This document shows, one piece after another, positions 39,052 to 47,584 of a DNA stretch of 64,000 nt (within the stretch, counting starts at the first letter, position 1; every line of letters begins with the position of its first letter). Below the pieces are notes generated by a model that was not told where the DNA came from, made no database searches, and worked only from the letters and a program-made list of their open reading frames with translations. The stretch spans positions 1 through 64,000 of the forward strand of contig NZ_JBBHKR010000041.1 in NCBI RefSeq assembly GCF_037389425.1, written 5' to 3'. Made by a program: the position numbers and the translations under genes. Source of the stretch: Stygiolobus sp037389425 (lineage in GTDB: Archaea; Thermoproteota; Thermoprotei_A; Sulfolobales; Sulfolobaceae).

Positions 39052-39684
39052 CTATAAGTTGTTCGAGGTCGTTATAAGCTGAAGAATAGACAGATATTGA
39101 TATACAGTTATGTTAAAGCTAACGGTTTTAACTATAGTTAGGACGGATAGATTGGAAGTTTGGTTAGAGTAACCAACCCAATAACTTGAATTTCCAACCC
39201 AATAGAAAGGTCCTTCAGTGCCGCTGAAGCCCTGAGTACTTGAATAGATCTCGTAAGGGACTTGGAAATTAGGTTGAGTATAATAAGCCTTAATTATAAG
39301 TAAAGTGGTTTTGCCACTGTAATTATCTTCATAAAAATACACGAAAGCCTTGGTAAACTCGATGGCATCACGATTATTAGAACTATTCAGAAATATTTCT
39401 CCTAAATTTGATTTGAGGAAATTATTCCTTTCTAAGGTTAATGAAGTCCCATTAGAAAATGTAATTACAAACATAGAGTCTTGTCGAGATACTACAGCAC
39501 TAACAACTTGAGTCCAGTTACCTTGCGTAATTACGTTAAGTGCACCGGTGTTAATAGAGGGTGGAATTGGTATTGAGATAAGCGTCGGAGCTAAGAATAA
39601 CGTCGATATCATAACTAGAATAGAAATTACGAAAGAGAGTATAATATTTACTGTATTCTTGCCACTACTTGTTTTATAGCTCAT
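39052..39684 (-). CDS. Unknown secreted/membrane-anchored protein
   Basis: This 210-residue protein has an N-terminal transmembrane helix (VNIILSFVISILVMISTLFL) after a short Lys-rich start, followed by an external, Asn/Ser/Thr-rich beta domain with many potential N-glycosylation sites (NGTS, NSSN, NYSG, NQTS). It is probably a pseudoperiplasmic anchored protein. The family is not recognised. Confidence 0.65.
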   Translation of the reverse strand: MSYKTSSGKNTVNIILSFVISILVMISTLFLAPTLISIPIPPSINTGALNVITQGNWTQVVSAVVSRQDSMFVITFSNGTSLTLERNNFLKSNLGEIFLNSSNNRDAIEFTKAFVYFYEDNYSGKTTLLIIKAYYTQPNFQVPYEIYSSTQGFSGTEGPFYWVGNSSYWVGYSNQTSNLSVLTIVKTVSFNITVYQYLSILQLITTSNNL

Positions 39685-39800
39685 TTTTATACTATCTAAT
39701 CGTCTTAGCTCTAACGCTAATAAATATTAAGTTTTGACAATATTTTCTCCTTGCTGTATTCGGATAAAGTTAATAGATTTGAAAATAGGAAATTTTGCTA

Positions 39801-40360
39801 ATGAAGAAAGTATTTCAAGGTGTAAATGTAAACCTTCAAATGTTAGCTGTACAGCTTTTTCAGTGGTTTAGTTTTAAAGGGTATCAGTCTCAGTATTACG
39901 GTGCAGGGAATTACTATATAGTTCAGGCTAAAAAAGAAGGTTTTTTGAGCCTTTTTTTGCTGCGGATAGGGCTTTCACAGTCAAGCTCTTTGGTGGCCAG
40001 GGATACCTTGAAGCAGAAACGGGAGTGGCTAACTGGGTGAAAGCTGAAGACGTTACTGAGGCATTCTTAGGTGACTTAATATTAGGACCTGTAGGACTCT
40101 TAGTAGAAGCTGGAGAAGGACTGTGGAATATCGAGATAGAGCATGAAATCATGAAAGAGATAGAGAGGCTTATAAACAGTGGTGCCGTAAGTACTATGCC
40201 ACAGCCTGGCTATCAGTATGGGTATCAGACCACAATGCCTTATTATGCTCAACCTTACACTCAACCCTACCAGTTTAACCAGGTCAAAGTATGTCCTTCA
40301 TGCGGATATCGGAACCCTGGAAATGCTAGGTTCTGCACTAATTGTGGAAGTCCATTATAA
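39801..40360 (+). pseudogene. Zinc-ribbon protein gene with frameshift in a T tract
   Basis: From ATG 39801 the frame reads MKKVFQGVNVNLQMLAVQLF ... YYIVQAKKEGFLSLF and then leaves the coding pattern at a run of seven T (39952-39958). One extra T would join it to FAADRAFTVKLFGGQGYLEA ... WNIEIEHEIMKEIERLI, a Tyr/Gln/Pro-rich linker and a C-terminal zinc ribbon (CPSCGYRNPGNARFCTNCGS). The repaired protein of about 186 residues is a paralogue of 20990-21379 and related to 48873-49385. The rest of the gene is undamaged. It may be a recent mutation, a sequencing error or a slippage site allowing two products. Confidence 0.75.
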
Positions 40361-40453
40361 TTTTTTATTTTTAATAAAAATTTGAAATAAAACTAATTAA
40401 AGAATAAGTTAGTAGTCAGAAGATAATTTAAATATATACGTTAAAAATATTGT

Positions 40454-41890
40454 ATGGTATCAAACAGAACACTGCTTCTATTGGTTGTAGTATTAGGTGT
40501 ATTAATGGGTGCTGTGGATTCTACTATAGTCATCTTAGCACTACCTACAATCGTGACAGATCTTCATTCTAATCTCTTCACAATGATCTGGGTTATATTG
40601 ATTTATTTATTAGAAGCTGCTGTGTTAACTACCCAATTAGGGAGACTAGGAGACTCTTATGGAAGGGCTAAGGTATACAACTCAGGTTTCATTATCTTCA
40701 CCATCGGTTCTGCCTTGTGCGGAGTATCTCCTTCAGCGTATTTTCTCATCGGCTCTAGAGGTATTCAAGCTCTGGGAGCCTCTATGATGCAGGCTAATAG
40801 TGGAGCGATTATTTCAGACCACTTTCCTCCTAATGAAAGAGGCAAGGCCTTCGGTTATACTTCAATAGGTTGGAATGTAGGGGCTGTGTTAGGAATAGTG
40901 CTAGGTGGAATAATAACAACGTTGATAGGATGGAGATACATATTCTACATTAATGTCCCTATAGGTGTTGTAGCATCCCTTTTAGGGTTTAGAGTAGTGA
41001 AGGACGTAAATAGGGTAAAAAGAGACGTTGATGTATATGGGGTCATCCTCTTCGGAACGGCGTTATCTCTGATAACTTACGGAAGCGCTGACATGGCGGG
41101 CGAAGGATTAGCGTTAAAAAACGAGATACTAATATTAATAGGATTAGGGCTTCTATTTCCCTTTATAGTGATAGAAAAAAGAGCTAAAGCCCCGCTTATA
41201 GACATTATTGTCTTTAGAAATAGAGTCCTTACAGCTTCTTTATTGGCATCGTTTTTCCAGAGTACGGGGTACTTGTCTACAGCCTTTTTGTTAATCATGT
41301 ATTTGCAAGGAATAAGGGGCTTATCTCCTTTGAACGCTTCTTTATTGCTTGTCCCGGGATATGTAATAGCGAGTATGGTAGGTCCTTTAGCTGGTAGACT
41401 TTCGGATAAGATTGGGGCTAGAACTCCTGCCACAGTAGGGATAGGTTTGATGATATTAGTATCGTTCCTTTATTCCTATACGTTAAATTTAGACACTCCT
41501 CTAATCTATATCGTAGGCTTATCCGTTATAGGTGGGTTAGGTTCTTCTCTTTTCTACCCAGCTAACAACAGCTCAGTAATGGCCAATACACCTAAACACT
41601 CTTATGGAAGTATTTCTGGTATGTTAAGGACTTTAAGCAACACGGGTATCTTAATGAGTTACGTGATCTCGATTACAGCGGCATCCCTTACAATTCCGCG
41701 TTATGTAGCTTTTCAGGTCTTTCTGGGCACTTCTGACCTTATAGGTGGTGTAGCTGGCAAATTTATAAACGGTTTACATTCCGCGTTTTTAGTGTCTGTA
41801 GGAGTACTCGTAGTTGCGTTAGTGTTATCGGCCGTGAGGGGTAAGGAAGTAAGGACTACTCAAGTTGATGTTGCAAGGAGGGCAAATTGA
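40454..41890 (+). CDS. MFS drug:H+ antiporter, DHA2 (14-TM, EmrB/QacA-like)
   Basis: This 478-residue protein has about 14 transmembrane helices. It shows the DHA2 pattern: GVLMGAVDSTIVILALPTIV in TM1, motif A GRLGDSYGRAKVY after TM2, GSRGIQALGASMMQANSGAI, then GAVLGIVLGGIITTLIGWRY and IFYINVPIG. It probably exports hydrophobic toxic compounds. It is a single gene with AT-rich promoter TTTAAATATATACG about 20 bases upstream, giving a leaderless-type transcript. Confidence 0.9.
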   Translation: MVSNRTLLLLVVVLGVLMGAVDSTIVILALPTIVTDLHSNLFTMIWVILIYLLEAAVLTTQLGRLGDSYGRAKVYNSGFIIFTIGSALCGVSPSAYFLIGSRGIQALGASMMQANSGAIISDHFPPNERGKAFGYTSIGWNVGAVLGIVLGGIITTLIGWRYIFYINVPIGVVASLLGFRVVKDVNRVKRDVDVYGVILFGTALSLITYGSADMAGEGLALKNEILILIGLGLLFPFIVIEKRAKAPLIDIIVFRNRVLTASLLASFFQSTGYLSTAFLLIMYLQGIRGLSPLNASLLLVPGYVIASMVGPLAGRLSDKIGARTPATVGIGLMILVSFLYSYTLNLDTPLIYIVGLSVIGGLGSSLFYPANNSSVMANTPKHSYGSISGMLRTLSNTGILMSYVISITAASLTIPRYVAFQVFLGTSDLIGGVAGKFINGLHSAFLVSVGVLVVALVLSAVRGKEVRTTQVDVARRAN

Positions 41891-42087
41891 TAAATCCCTT
41901 CTATTGCTCCCTAATAATTACTTTAACTTTTATTAGTTATTACAAAAATAACTATATATTCCAAAGATAGAAAATATAAGATAAAAGATTAAACAAATTA
42001 AAAATACCCCTAGCGAAATTTAATCCAGTATTCATTTTTAACACTCTTTAATTTAACTTTATATAAGGGTAACTGGAGTATATTAGT

Positions 42088-42405
42088 ATGCCTTTTGGAG
42101 TAGAGGAAATCGATGAAATACTTAGAACATTATCCGTGGATAAGAGAAAACTAATATCAAGACGAATTCCTAAATCAATAATTCGTGATTACGGTAAATT
42201 TTTCAGACTAATGTTAAATTCAATTCCTTTCAAAACTATAATATTCGTAGTACCTACTAAAGAAGATGCTGAAAATATTGTTAGGGTCTTTAACAGAATC
42301 TCCCCTGACAGAGAGGTGTTAGCTTTTGCAGCAGAAAGTAATACTAACGAAATACTAATGTTAGTACAATTAGGACAAGAGTTCGGCCTTCATCGTGACC
42401 AATAG
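42088..42405 (+). CDS. Unknown small protein next to mobile-element-like unit
   Basis: This 105-residue protein starts MPFGVEEIDEILRTLSVDKR and has an alpha/beta pattern (FKTIIFVVPTKEDAENIVRV). TATA-like CTTTATATAAG lies about 27 bases upstream of the ATG, so it is leaderless. Its stop codon falls in the first arm of the 42401-42423 hairpin, so the 3' end may have been altered by insertion of the adjacent element. No family is recognised. Confidence 0.6.
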   Translation: MPFGVEEIDEILRTLSVDKRKLISRRIPKSIIRDYGKFFRLMLNSIPFKTIIFVVPTKEDAENIVRVFNRISPDREVLAFAAESNTNEILMLVQLGQEFGLHRDQ

Positions 42406-42431
42406 TCACTTTTCGTGACTATTAATCACTT
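42396..42431. repeat. Perfect hairpin at possible element boundary
   Basis: AATAGTCAC (42401-42409), loop TTTTC, GTGACTATT (42415-42423): nine perfect pairs. GTGAC at 42395-42399 offers an alternative pairing with GTCAC. Subterminal hairpins like this are typical of single-strand-transposed IS200/IS605 ends. It could instead be a terminator-like structure. Confidence 0.5.
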
Positions 42432-42600
42432 AGCCTCATCACTCCTTCTCCCTCTCCATGCCGTCTACGGGAGCGGTAGTTCAACCACTCCCTTCAAGGA
42501 CATGGGGAGTTTCATTGGGTGCCTTCCTCCACCTCGCGACTGCTCATAGACTTCATGGTGGCACCCTCCAATTTAATGTTAGCATAAAAGTTTATAAATT
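42430..42600 (+). repeat. Conserved structured element upstream of AbrB/TnpB-like unit
   Basis: This is the second copy of the element at 16240-16425. The core hairpin CTCTCCATG ... CATGGGGAG encloses CGGGAG ... CTCCC. A second hairpin follows, ATTGGGTGCC ... GGCACCCTCCAAT. The shared stretches ATGCCGTCTACGGGAG and CCACTCCCTTCAAGGA are almost unchanged while the connecting bases vary, as expected for a conserved RNA or DNA structure. A TATA box (GTTTATAAATT, 42590-42600) follows, and the AbrB-like ATG is 21 bases later. It may be an element end, a regulatory leader or a guide-type RNA. Confidence 0.6.
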
Positions 42601-42620
42601 TTAATGCTTCTAACACTCTT

Positions 42621-42785
42621 ATGAAGCAAATAGTTTTCAAATCAACCGTCTCAAGTTATGGTACAGATAAGTATGGGAATAAGAGATATGGTATAACTAT
42701 CCCCTCAAAGCTCAAGGAGAAGGGGAAGGAATTATACGGTAAGGAGGTGATAGTAATTGTTATCCTACCAGATGATGAGGAGTAA
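42621..42785 (+). CDS. Small AbrB-like protein upstream of TnpB-like gene
   Basis: This 54-residue protein reads MKQIVFKSTVSSYGTDKYGN, then KRYGITIPSKLKEKGKELYG and KEVIVIVILPDDEE. The ITIPSKL...GKEVIVIVIL pattern is that of an AbrB/SpoVT swapped-hairpin DNA-binding domain. It is transcribed from a TATA box at 42590-42598 with almost no leader. Its last 29 bases overlap the TnpB-like gene, whose Shine-Dalgarno GGAGGTGA (42743-42750) lies inside this gene, so the two are translationally coupled. It could regulate the unit or act with the RuvC protein. Confidence 0.75.
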   Translation: MKQIVFKSTVSSYGTDKYGNKRYGITIPSKLKEKGKELYGKEVIVIVILPDDEE

Positions 42786-43836
42786 GCTAATTGGTTCTAA
42801 GGAAGCAATTGATAACTTCCAATTCGTGACTATAAATGGTAGGGTTGAGTTTGAAGGGGTCGAAAGAATCTCAAGGATTGCTTATTATTACTCAAAGGCT
42901 GTGAAGGCCGGGGTTAACTTGGCTTTAAAAGGAGTTTCATTAAATGATGCTGTTAAGGAGTTATACAAGATCATCCCTTACGCTTTTTACGCTGAAACGG
43001 CTTATAAACAAGTCTTAGCCCTTGTTGAGAATAACGGTAATAAGGTTGAGGTTAGAAAAAAGTGGATTGCTTGTAGGGGGAATAAAAGCGATAAGGGAAA
43101 TAGGGGGATTAAGTTCCACGTTTTTGAAGACCACGTGGAAGTTAGAGTTAAAGACCCGTGGGGTAAGTGGGTTCACGGAAAGGCGTACTTCGGCAAGGAG
43201 TACTTACCATTGCTTAAAGAGTTAGAGGATTTAGCGAGTAAAAAGGAGGAGGGTTACGGTGCTGTAGTAAGTTTCAAGCATTACCCTATGATCCACCTCC
43301 AAATCCCGCTCTGGCTTTATCTGAAGTACTTCTCTTCACCAAAACCTGTGGGTTACGGTTTGTTTGCCGGTTTTGATTTAAACAGTGATAGGTTGAACGT
43401 TGTTGTGGTTAGCAAGGATGGTAAAGTTATTGCTAATAAGACGTGGTGGTATTCGGATGTTACTAGACCGGGTTTTCCTAAAGGGAAAGCTAGGGCTTTA
43501 CGTTTGAATGCTCTATCACAAGCTCTCAATTTCCTATCACGGATTGGTGTTGATTATGTTGTTTTTGAGGACTTGTTCCTGGTTAAGAGGAGGAGGTTCA
43601 CTAGGAGTAAGAGCGGTAATAGGAAGGTTTCGCGTTTCGCTAAGAGGCAAATGTTAATTCACGGTGTTGTTAAAGCACTTAGGTTGGGTTTCGACGTTAT
43701 TCTAGTTAATCCTAAGGGTACTACAAACTCGGAAGAACACGACAAGGTGATGAGGGAGAAGGGTTTTGATAGGCATACAGCCTCAGCTTACTTAATAGCG
43801 TTAAAAGGATTAAAAGTAATTAAAAATAATAAGTAG
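42757..43836 (+). CDS. TnpB-like RuvC-fold protein lacking the zinc ribbon
   Basis: This 359-residue protein has a TTG start at 42757, supported by GGAGGTGA seven bases upstream; ATG 42772 or 42775 are weaker options. The C-terminal half is RuvC-like: GFDLNSDRLNVVVVSKDGKV (D207), VDYVVFEDL (E271) and FDRHTASAYLIALKGL (D338). RRRFTRSKSGNRKVSRFAKR is the arginine-rich helix also seen in OrfB/TnpB. The CXXC zinc ribbon normally between the last two RuvC motifs is missing; VNPKGTTNSEEHDKVMREKG replaces it. It is probably an IS605-type accessory nuclease relative. It is coupled to the AbrB-like gene and preceded by a conserved structured element; no TnpA lies nearby. Confidence 0.8.
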   Translation: MLSYQMMRSKLIGSKEAIDNFQFVTINGRVEFEGVERISRIAYYYSKAVKAGVNLALKGVSLNDAVKELYKIIPYAFYAETAYKQVLALVENNGNKVEVRKKWIACRGNKSDKGNRGIKFHVFEDHVEVRVKDPWGKWVHGKAYFGKEYLPLLKELEDLASKKEEGYGAVVSFKHYPMIHLQIPLWLYLKYFSSPKPVGYGLFAGFDLNSDRLNVVVVSKDGKVIANKTWWYSDVTRPGFPKGKARALRLNALSQALNFLSRIGVDYVVFEDLFLVKRRRFTRSKSGNRKVSRFAKRQMLIHGVVKALRLGFDVILVNPKGTTNSEEHDKVMREKGFDRHTASAYLIALKGLKVIKNNK

Positions 43837-43988
43837 TTACGTAAAAATGTTACAGACAATGAGAAGGCGAAGGAGCTAGGAGTAGGAGACAGTATCAACT
43901 AAACAATTCGGGATAACTAGAATTTAAATCAACGAGACGATATAGAAAGCTCTTTAAACTCCGATAATTAGTTAGTGAATAGACCTTA

Positions 43989-44597
43989 ATGAACTTGGTA
44001 CTTGATGCCACCAATTACATTGGTATTGTAGCTTTTTCTGTTTCTGGTGCAATTAAAGGGATTAAGAAAAACATGGATCTTTTAGGTGTACTGGTGTTAG
44101 GCTTCTCTACAGCGTTAGGCGGTGGAATAATAGCAGATTTACTCCTCGGCAAAACTCCTCCTACCAATTTAACGTACTTGCCTTATCCTACTGTTGCCTT
44201 ACTATCGAGCTTGTTCACATTCACGTTCTACAAGGTCTTTTCTCATGTTCAAAAGCCCTTACTTTATGCTGACGCTATAGGTCTAGCAGCTTTTGCAGTA
44301 TCTGGTTCTTCTCTGGCATACTCGGTTTCTGAAAACGTGTTATTAGTAATTACTGTTGGGACTATCACAGCTACGGGTGGTGGTGTAATCAGGGATCTTC
44401 TCTCTAACGAAGTTCCCATGGTACTTACTAAGGACTTTTATGCTACAGTAGCTATTCTAGGCTCAGCAATTTACTTCTCTCTGAGACAATTAGGATACTC
44501 GGATCTCGTAACGACAATAGTAAGTTTCACCATTGCTCTGGTAATAAGGGTTATGGCAATAAGGAATAAATGGGAGTTGCCTAAAATTAAGGTTTAG
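43989..44597 (+). CDS. TRIC-family (UPF0126) cation channel
   Basis: This 202-residue membrane protein has seven helices made of two inverted three-helix repeats, the plan of prokaryotic TRIC channels, which form trimers with one K+-type pore per subunit. The paired Gly-rich kinks are GGGIIADLLLGKTPP (repeat 1) and GGGVIRDLLSNEVP (repeat 2), and both repeats start with AFSVSGAIKG / AFAVSGSSLA. Close relatives from Sulfolobus have known structures. It stands alone. Confidence 0.93.
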   Translation: MNLVLDATNYIGIVAFSVSGAIKGIKKNMDLLGVLVLGFSTALGGGIIADLLLGKTPPTNLTYLPYPTVALLSSLFTFTFYKVFSHVQKPLLYADAIGLAAFAVSGSSLAYSVSENVLLVITVGTITATGGGVIRDLLSNEVPMVLTKDFYATVAILGSAIYFSLRQLGYSDLVTTIVSFTIALVIRVMAIRNKWELPKIKV

Positions 44598-45470
44598 ATT
44601 AAGTAAAGTTCTATGGTCTCTCCTTTTATCCTTTTTTTCTTATTATTTCAATAATTCTTAGTTAGAGCTTTTTAGGTTTATTTTCTATTTAGTTTTTAAG
44701 ACTATATGAGCATTAAGTACTTCTATTTTTTAATAATATCTATGAGATACAAGAATTTCACAGGTTTAATTATTTATAGATTATGAATACACATTACTAG
44801 ATCAGACGCTCAACTAATTTTTCAAAATCATAAAATTTTTACATCAATGTTTCTATTGTAAAGTAGTAGTGATATTGTTAACTCTAGAGTCTACCTACCT
44901 TAAATCTTACGGCTTATATTTCCTCTTACTGACCTATTTTCAAAAATTAATGAGGTAACAATATTTAATTCGTAAAACCTACTCACTACAAGAAATATTT
45001 AATTATTATTACGAGATCTGAGTACAAACTACCACGTCCAAAAGAACTTCATAAAAGCTTATTTCCCGCGATGGTGCTGTTATGCCTATGTTAAGACGTG
45101 GTTTAGTTATGGAGTGATGTAAGCCCCGTTAATTTGTGCAGTTAAGTCGCAGTTAACTGTACACTGTATTATATGGTTCCTATAAAGAGAACAATAAAGA
45201 CGTCACTTCCACTTGAAATAAGGGTAAAGACATTCATAACGTGATTTGAAAGTAATACACACCTTGAGTATTCCTTAGTCTCCGATATTGGAAGATATAA
45301 CCAAGACATCTAAACTCCTTCTAATAAAAATAAATGAAAAAGGAGAGAAATTGTGACAATTTAATAAATATAGAGCTAGAATGACAAATTTATTACACTC
45401 AATTTAATGAGATTAACAATGCTCTAGTTTGACTGAAAAAGAAAAATAGGTGAAGAATGATGGTAATAAT
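44598..45470. other. Long intergenic region
   Basis: About 870 AT-rich bases. One 24-codon open stretch (ATG near 45174: MVPIKRTIKTSLPLEIRVK) is too short to call. No RNA gene or clear repeat is seen. The last 50 bases form the promoter/leader of the TenA gene. Confidence 0.45.
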
Positions 45471-46136
45471 ATGAGGTCTGACGAACTCTGGTCCGGCATA
45501 AGAGACGTTTATGAAGGTATCCTAACTCACCCTTTTATAAAGGGTCTCACAGATGGCTCTTTACCTCTTGAAAAGTTTAAGTATTATATTATTCAGGACT
45601 ACCATTATTTGAAGGAATTCGCTAAGGCATTAGCCCTCCTTTCCGCTAAGGCTGAGAAATCAGAGGAAAGAGAGTTATTCGCAACTCACGTAACTCACGC
45701 TCTCGATGTAGAGAGGGAGCTTCACCAAGGATTTACAAAAGAGTGGGGAATAAACCCCGAGGAATATGAGGTTTCGCCTACTAACCTTTTATATACGTCC
45801 TATTTAATATCTGTAGTATACTCGAGACCCTTTTATGAGGGGGTAGCAGCAGTTCTCCCTTGTTATTGGATATACATGGAGGTGGGAAAGGAGTTGAAGA
45901 GGATGGGCAGTGCTAACAAGTTTTATCAGAAGTGGATAGACACTTATGGCGGAGAGGAGTACGAAAAGGGAGTCAGAGCTGTTATTCAAATCATAGATGG
46001 ATTTGAGGTGACTAAGGAACAAGAGGAGAATATGATGAGGCATTTCAGAACTGCTTCGATATTTGAGTACATGTTCTGGGACTCTGCATATAAGCTAGAG
46101 AGATTTCCCTTTAACTTAAAAAGGGCAGGGTATTAG
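45471..46136 (+). CDS. tenA: TenA-family thiaminase II / aminopyrimidine aminohydrolase
   Basis: This 221-residue all-helical TenA salvages the pyrimidine part of thiamin. From the ATG at 45471 the active-site residues are in the usual places: D43 (IIQDYHYL), C131 with Y132 (VLPCYWIYMEVG) and E199 (FEYMFWD). A GTG at 45450 would add seven residues. The family acts as a tetramer on aminopyrimidine or thiamin. No thiamin-synthesis gene is adjacent. Three bases separate its stop from the convergent next gene. Confidence 0.93.
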   Translation: MRSDELWSGIRDVYEGILTHPFIKGLTDGSLPLEKFKYYIIQDYHYLKEFAKALALLSAKAEKSEERELFATHVTHALDVERELHQGFTKEWGINPEEYEVSPTNLLYTSYLISVVYSRPFYEGVAAVLPCYWIYMEVGKELKRMGSANKFYQKWIDTYGGEEYEKGVRAVIQIIDGFEVTKEQEENMMRHFRTASIFEYMFWDSAYKLERFPFNLKRAGY

Positions 46137-46138
46137 GC

Positions 46139-46462
46139 TTACTGCTTTTGTTGCTCTTCGTCTTTTCCTCCTAACTTTTTCATTTCTCTAATAGGTCCCT
46201 TCATTGCGTCCTTTACTCCTTCGGTCAGTGTCCCAGTTACATCTTTAGTGTGGTTTATAGCTTCCTTCACAGTCCCTTTAAACTCCTTTTCCGCTTCTTT
46301 TCCTACTTCCATTGAAGCCTTTATTACGTCTTTTCCTACTTCCATTGTCTCTTTAGTTACACCTGCTGCTGCAGACATTGACGCTTTTCCGACTTCCTTT
46401 CCAGTCTCTATCATCTCCTTCACGTTTTTCTTCATTTCATCCATTAATTCTTTCCAAACCAT
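46139..46462 (-). CDS. LEA-like helical repeat protein
   Basis: This 107-residue, highly charged protein lacks Cys and Pro-rich regions. It is built of 11-residue-like repeats: EVGKASMSAAAG, then EVGKDVIKASM and EVGKEAEKEFK. The underlying DNA shows the period directly: CTTTTCCTACTTCCATTG at 46297-46314 recurs at 46330-46347, 33 bases on. Such amphipathic repeats occur in late-embryogenesis-abundant-type and YtxH-like stress proteins and could protect membranes or proteins. The function is inferred only from composition. It ends in a Glu/Gln/Lys tail. Confidence 0.7.
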   Translation of the reverse strand: MVWKELMDEMKKNVKEMIETGKEVGKASMSAAAGVTKETMEVGKDVIKASMEVGKEAEKEFKGTVKEAINHTKDVTGTLTEGVKDAMKGPIREMKKLGGKDEEQQKQ

Positions 46463-46523
46463 ATGATTATTTAGAATTTACTATATTAAAAATTTTTTCA
46501 TCAAAATGAAAAAACATTTTCAT

Positions 46524-46832
46524 TTACTCAAGGTCTTCATAGGAATCCGTTTCTTCAGGATTTCTCTTTTTATACTCTTCATAAGCTCTCTGGTTCAGCT
46601 TAGGGTACTCGTTGACGTGTCTCTTATAAGCTTCTATGATTCTATACGCTATGTCTAACGCCTCTTGGTCTGTCAACCTAATTACCTTGTCTCCTTTGTC
46701 ATCTGCTATGCGTACAAAGAAAGCACCGTCTACTACGCTAGTATCTTTAATAATGGGTGGTACCTCGTCGATTGAGATCCACACTATTCCTCCATCGTTT
46801 TTCTTGTGTACTTTTCTTACAATGACAGCCAT
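46524..46832 (-). CDS. Small unknown protein
   Basis: This 102-residue protein has a beta-rich N-terminal half (AVIVRKVHKKNDGGIVWISI, FFVRIADDKGDKVIRLTD) and a helical C-terminus (EALDIAYRIIEAYKRHVNEY), then an acidic tail. The domain is not recognised. It is transcribed in the same direction as the LEA-like gene, 61 bases upstream of it, possibly as one unit. Confidence 0.7.
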   Translation of the reverse strand: MAVIVRKVHKKNDGGIVWISIDEVPPIIKDTSVVDGAFFVRIADDKGDKVIRLTDQEALDIAYRIIEAYKRHVNEYPKLNQRAYEEYKKRNPEETDSYEDLE

Positions 46833-47584
46833 GAGTTACAATCACTAGAGAAAGTTATAAAGCATTACTGTATTAGTAGCTCCATCATCTTTCTTGTCTG
46901 AACATTACAGCTGAATAAGTGTTAATCGTAAATGTATCTTTACCTTAATAAAAACTCTTTGATTTACAAAATGCGGTACGCTTCTTATTTCTGTCCTTTA
47001 CATCACTTACATATAAAACTCACAGCATTCATTTGTAGAAATGAGATCGTATGTATAGGGTAATAACACTGTAGATAATACCCAGTAAGTTTGACCAGTT
47101 TGGGCTAGCCCACGATTGCTATATCTCATTAGTATTAAATATTCTATATCAATATATATAAAAAATATATTATTTTACAAATAGTATTTATGAAATTGTA
47201 AATACGCGATATCCTAATTCATTCCAAGAATTCACTTTGTTTATAGTTTAGAGTGAATTCTATTAAAAGATAATAGTTAATATTTAAAAAGATATAAAAT
47301 AACTGTTAAAATAGATTAGATTTACATCTTAAATAAGATAAGTCTTTAGCATTAACTTTGAAGAAAAATAGAATTCGTTATGGTATTTCCCCACTTTCGT
47401 ATTATCCGTTAGAATTACTCCTTTGGGCTATCTCCGGTCAGCTAAATCTATATAGAAATAATATCTGTAACATTTTAAAAATCCGCTATATTATAAATTA
47501 ACAATCAGGTATTTACTCGTTTGAAAAAATATTTTAATTATCTTAAATTTTTATTAAATGTTAATTTTTAGTGTTGGAATTTAA
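46833..47584. other. Long intergenic region
   Basis: About 750 very AT-rich bases. The one clear structure is an inverted repeat GAATTCACT (47228-47236) / AGTGAATTC (47252-47260). No gene or RNA is recognised. Confidence 0.45.

Noticed and set aside
46855..47070. Short open frame of about 30 codons starting MRYASYF
   Set aside because: Too short, Cys/His content looks random, no start signal, in a very AT-rich gap.
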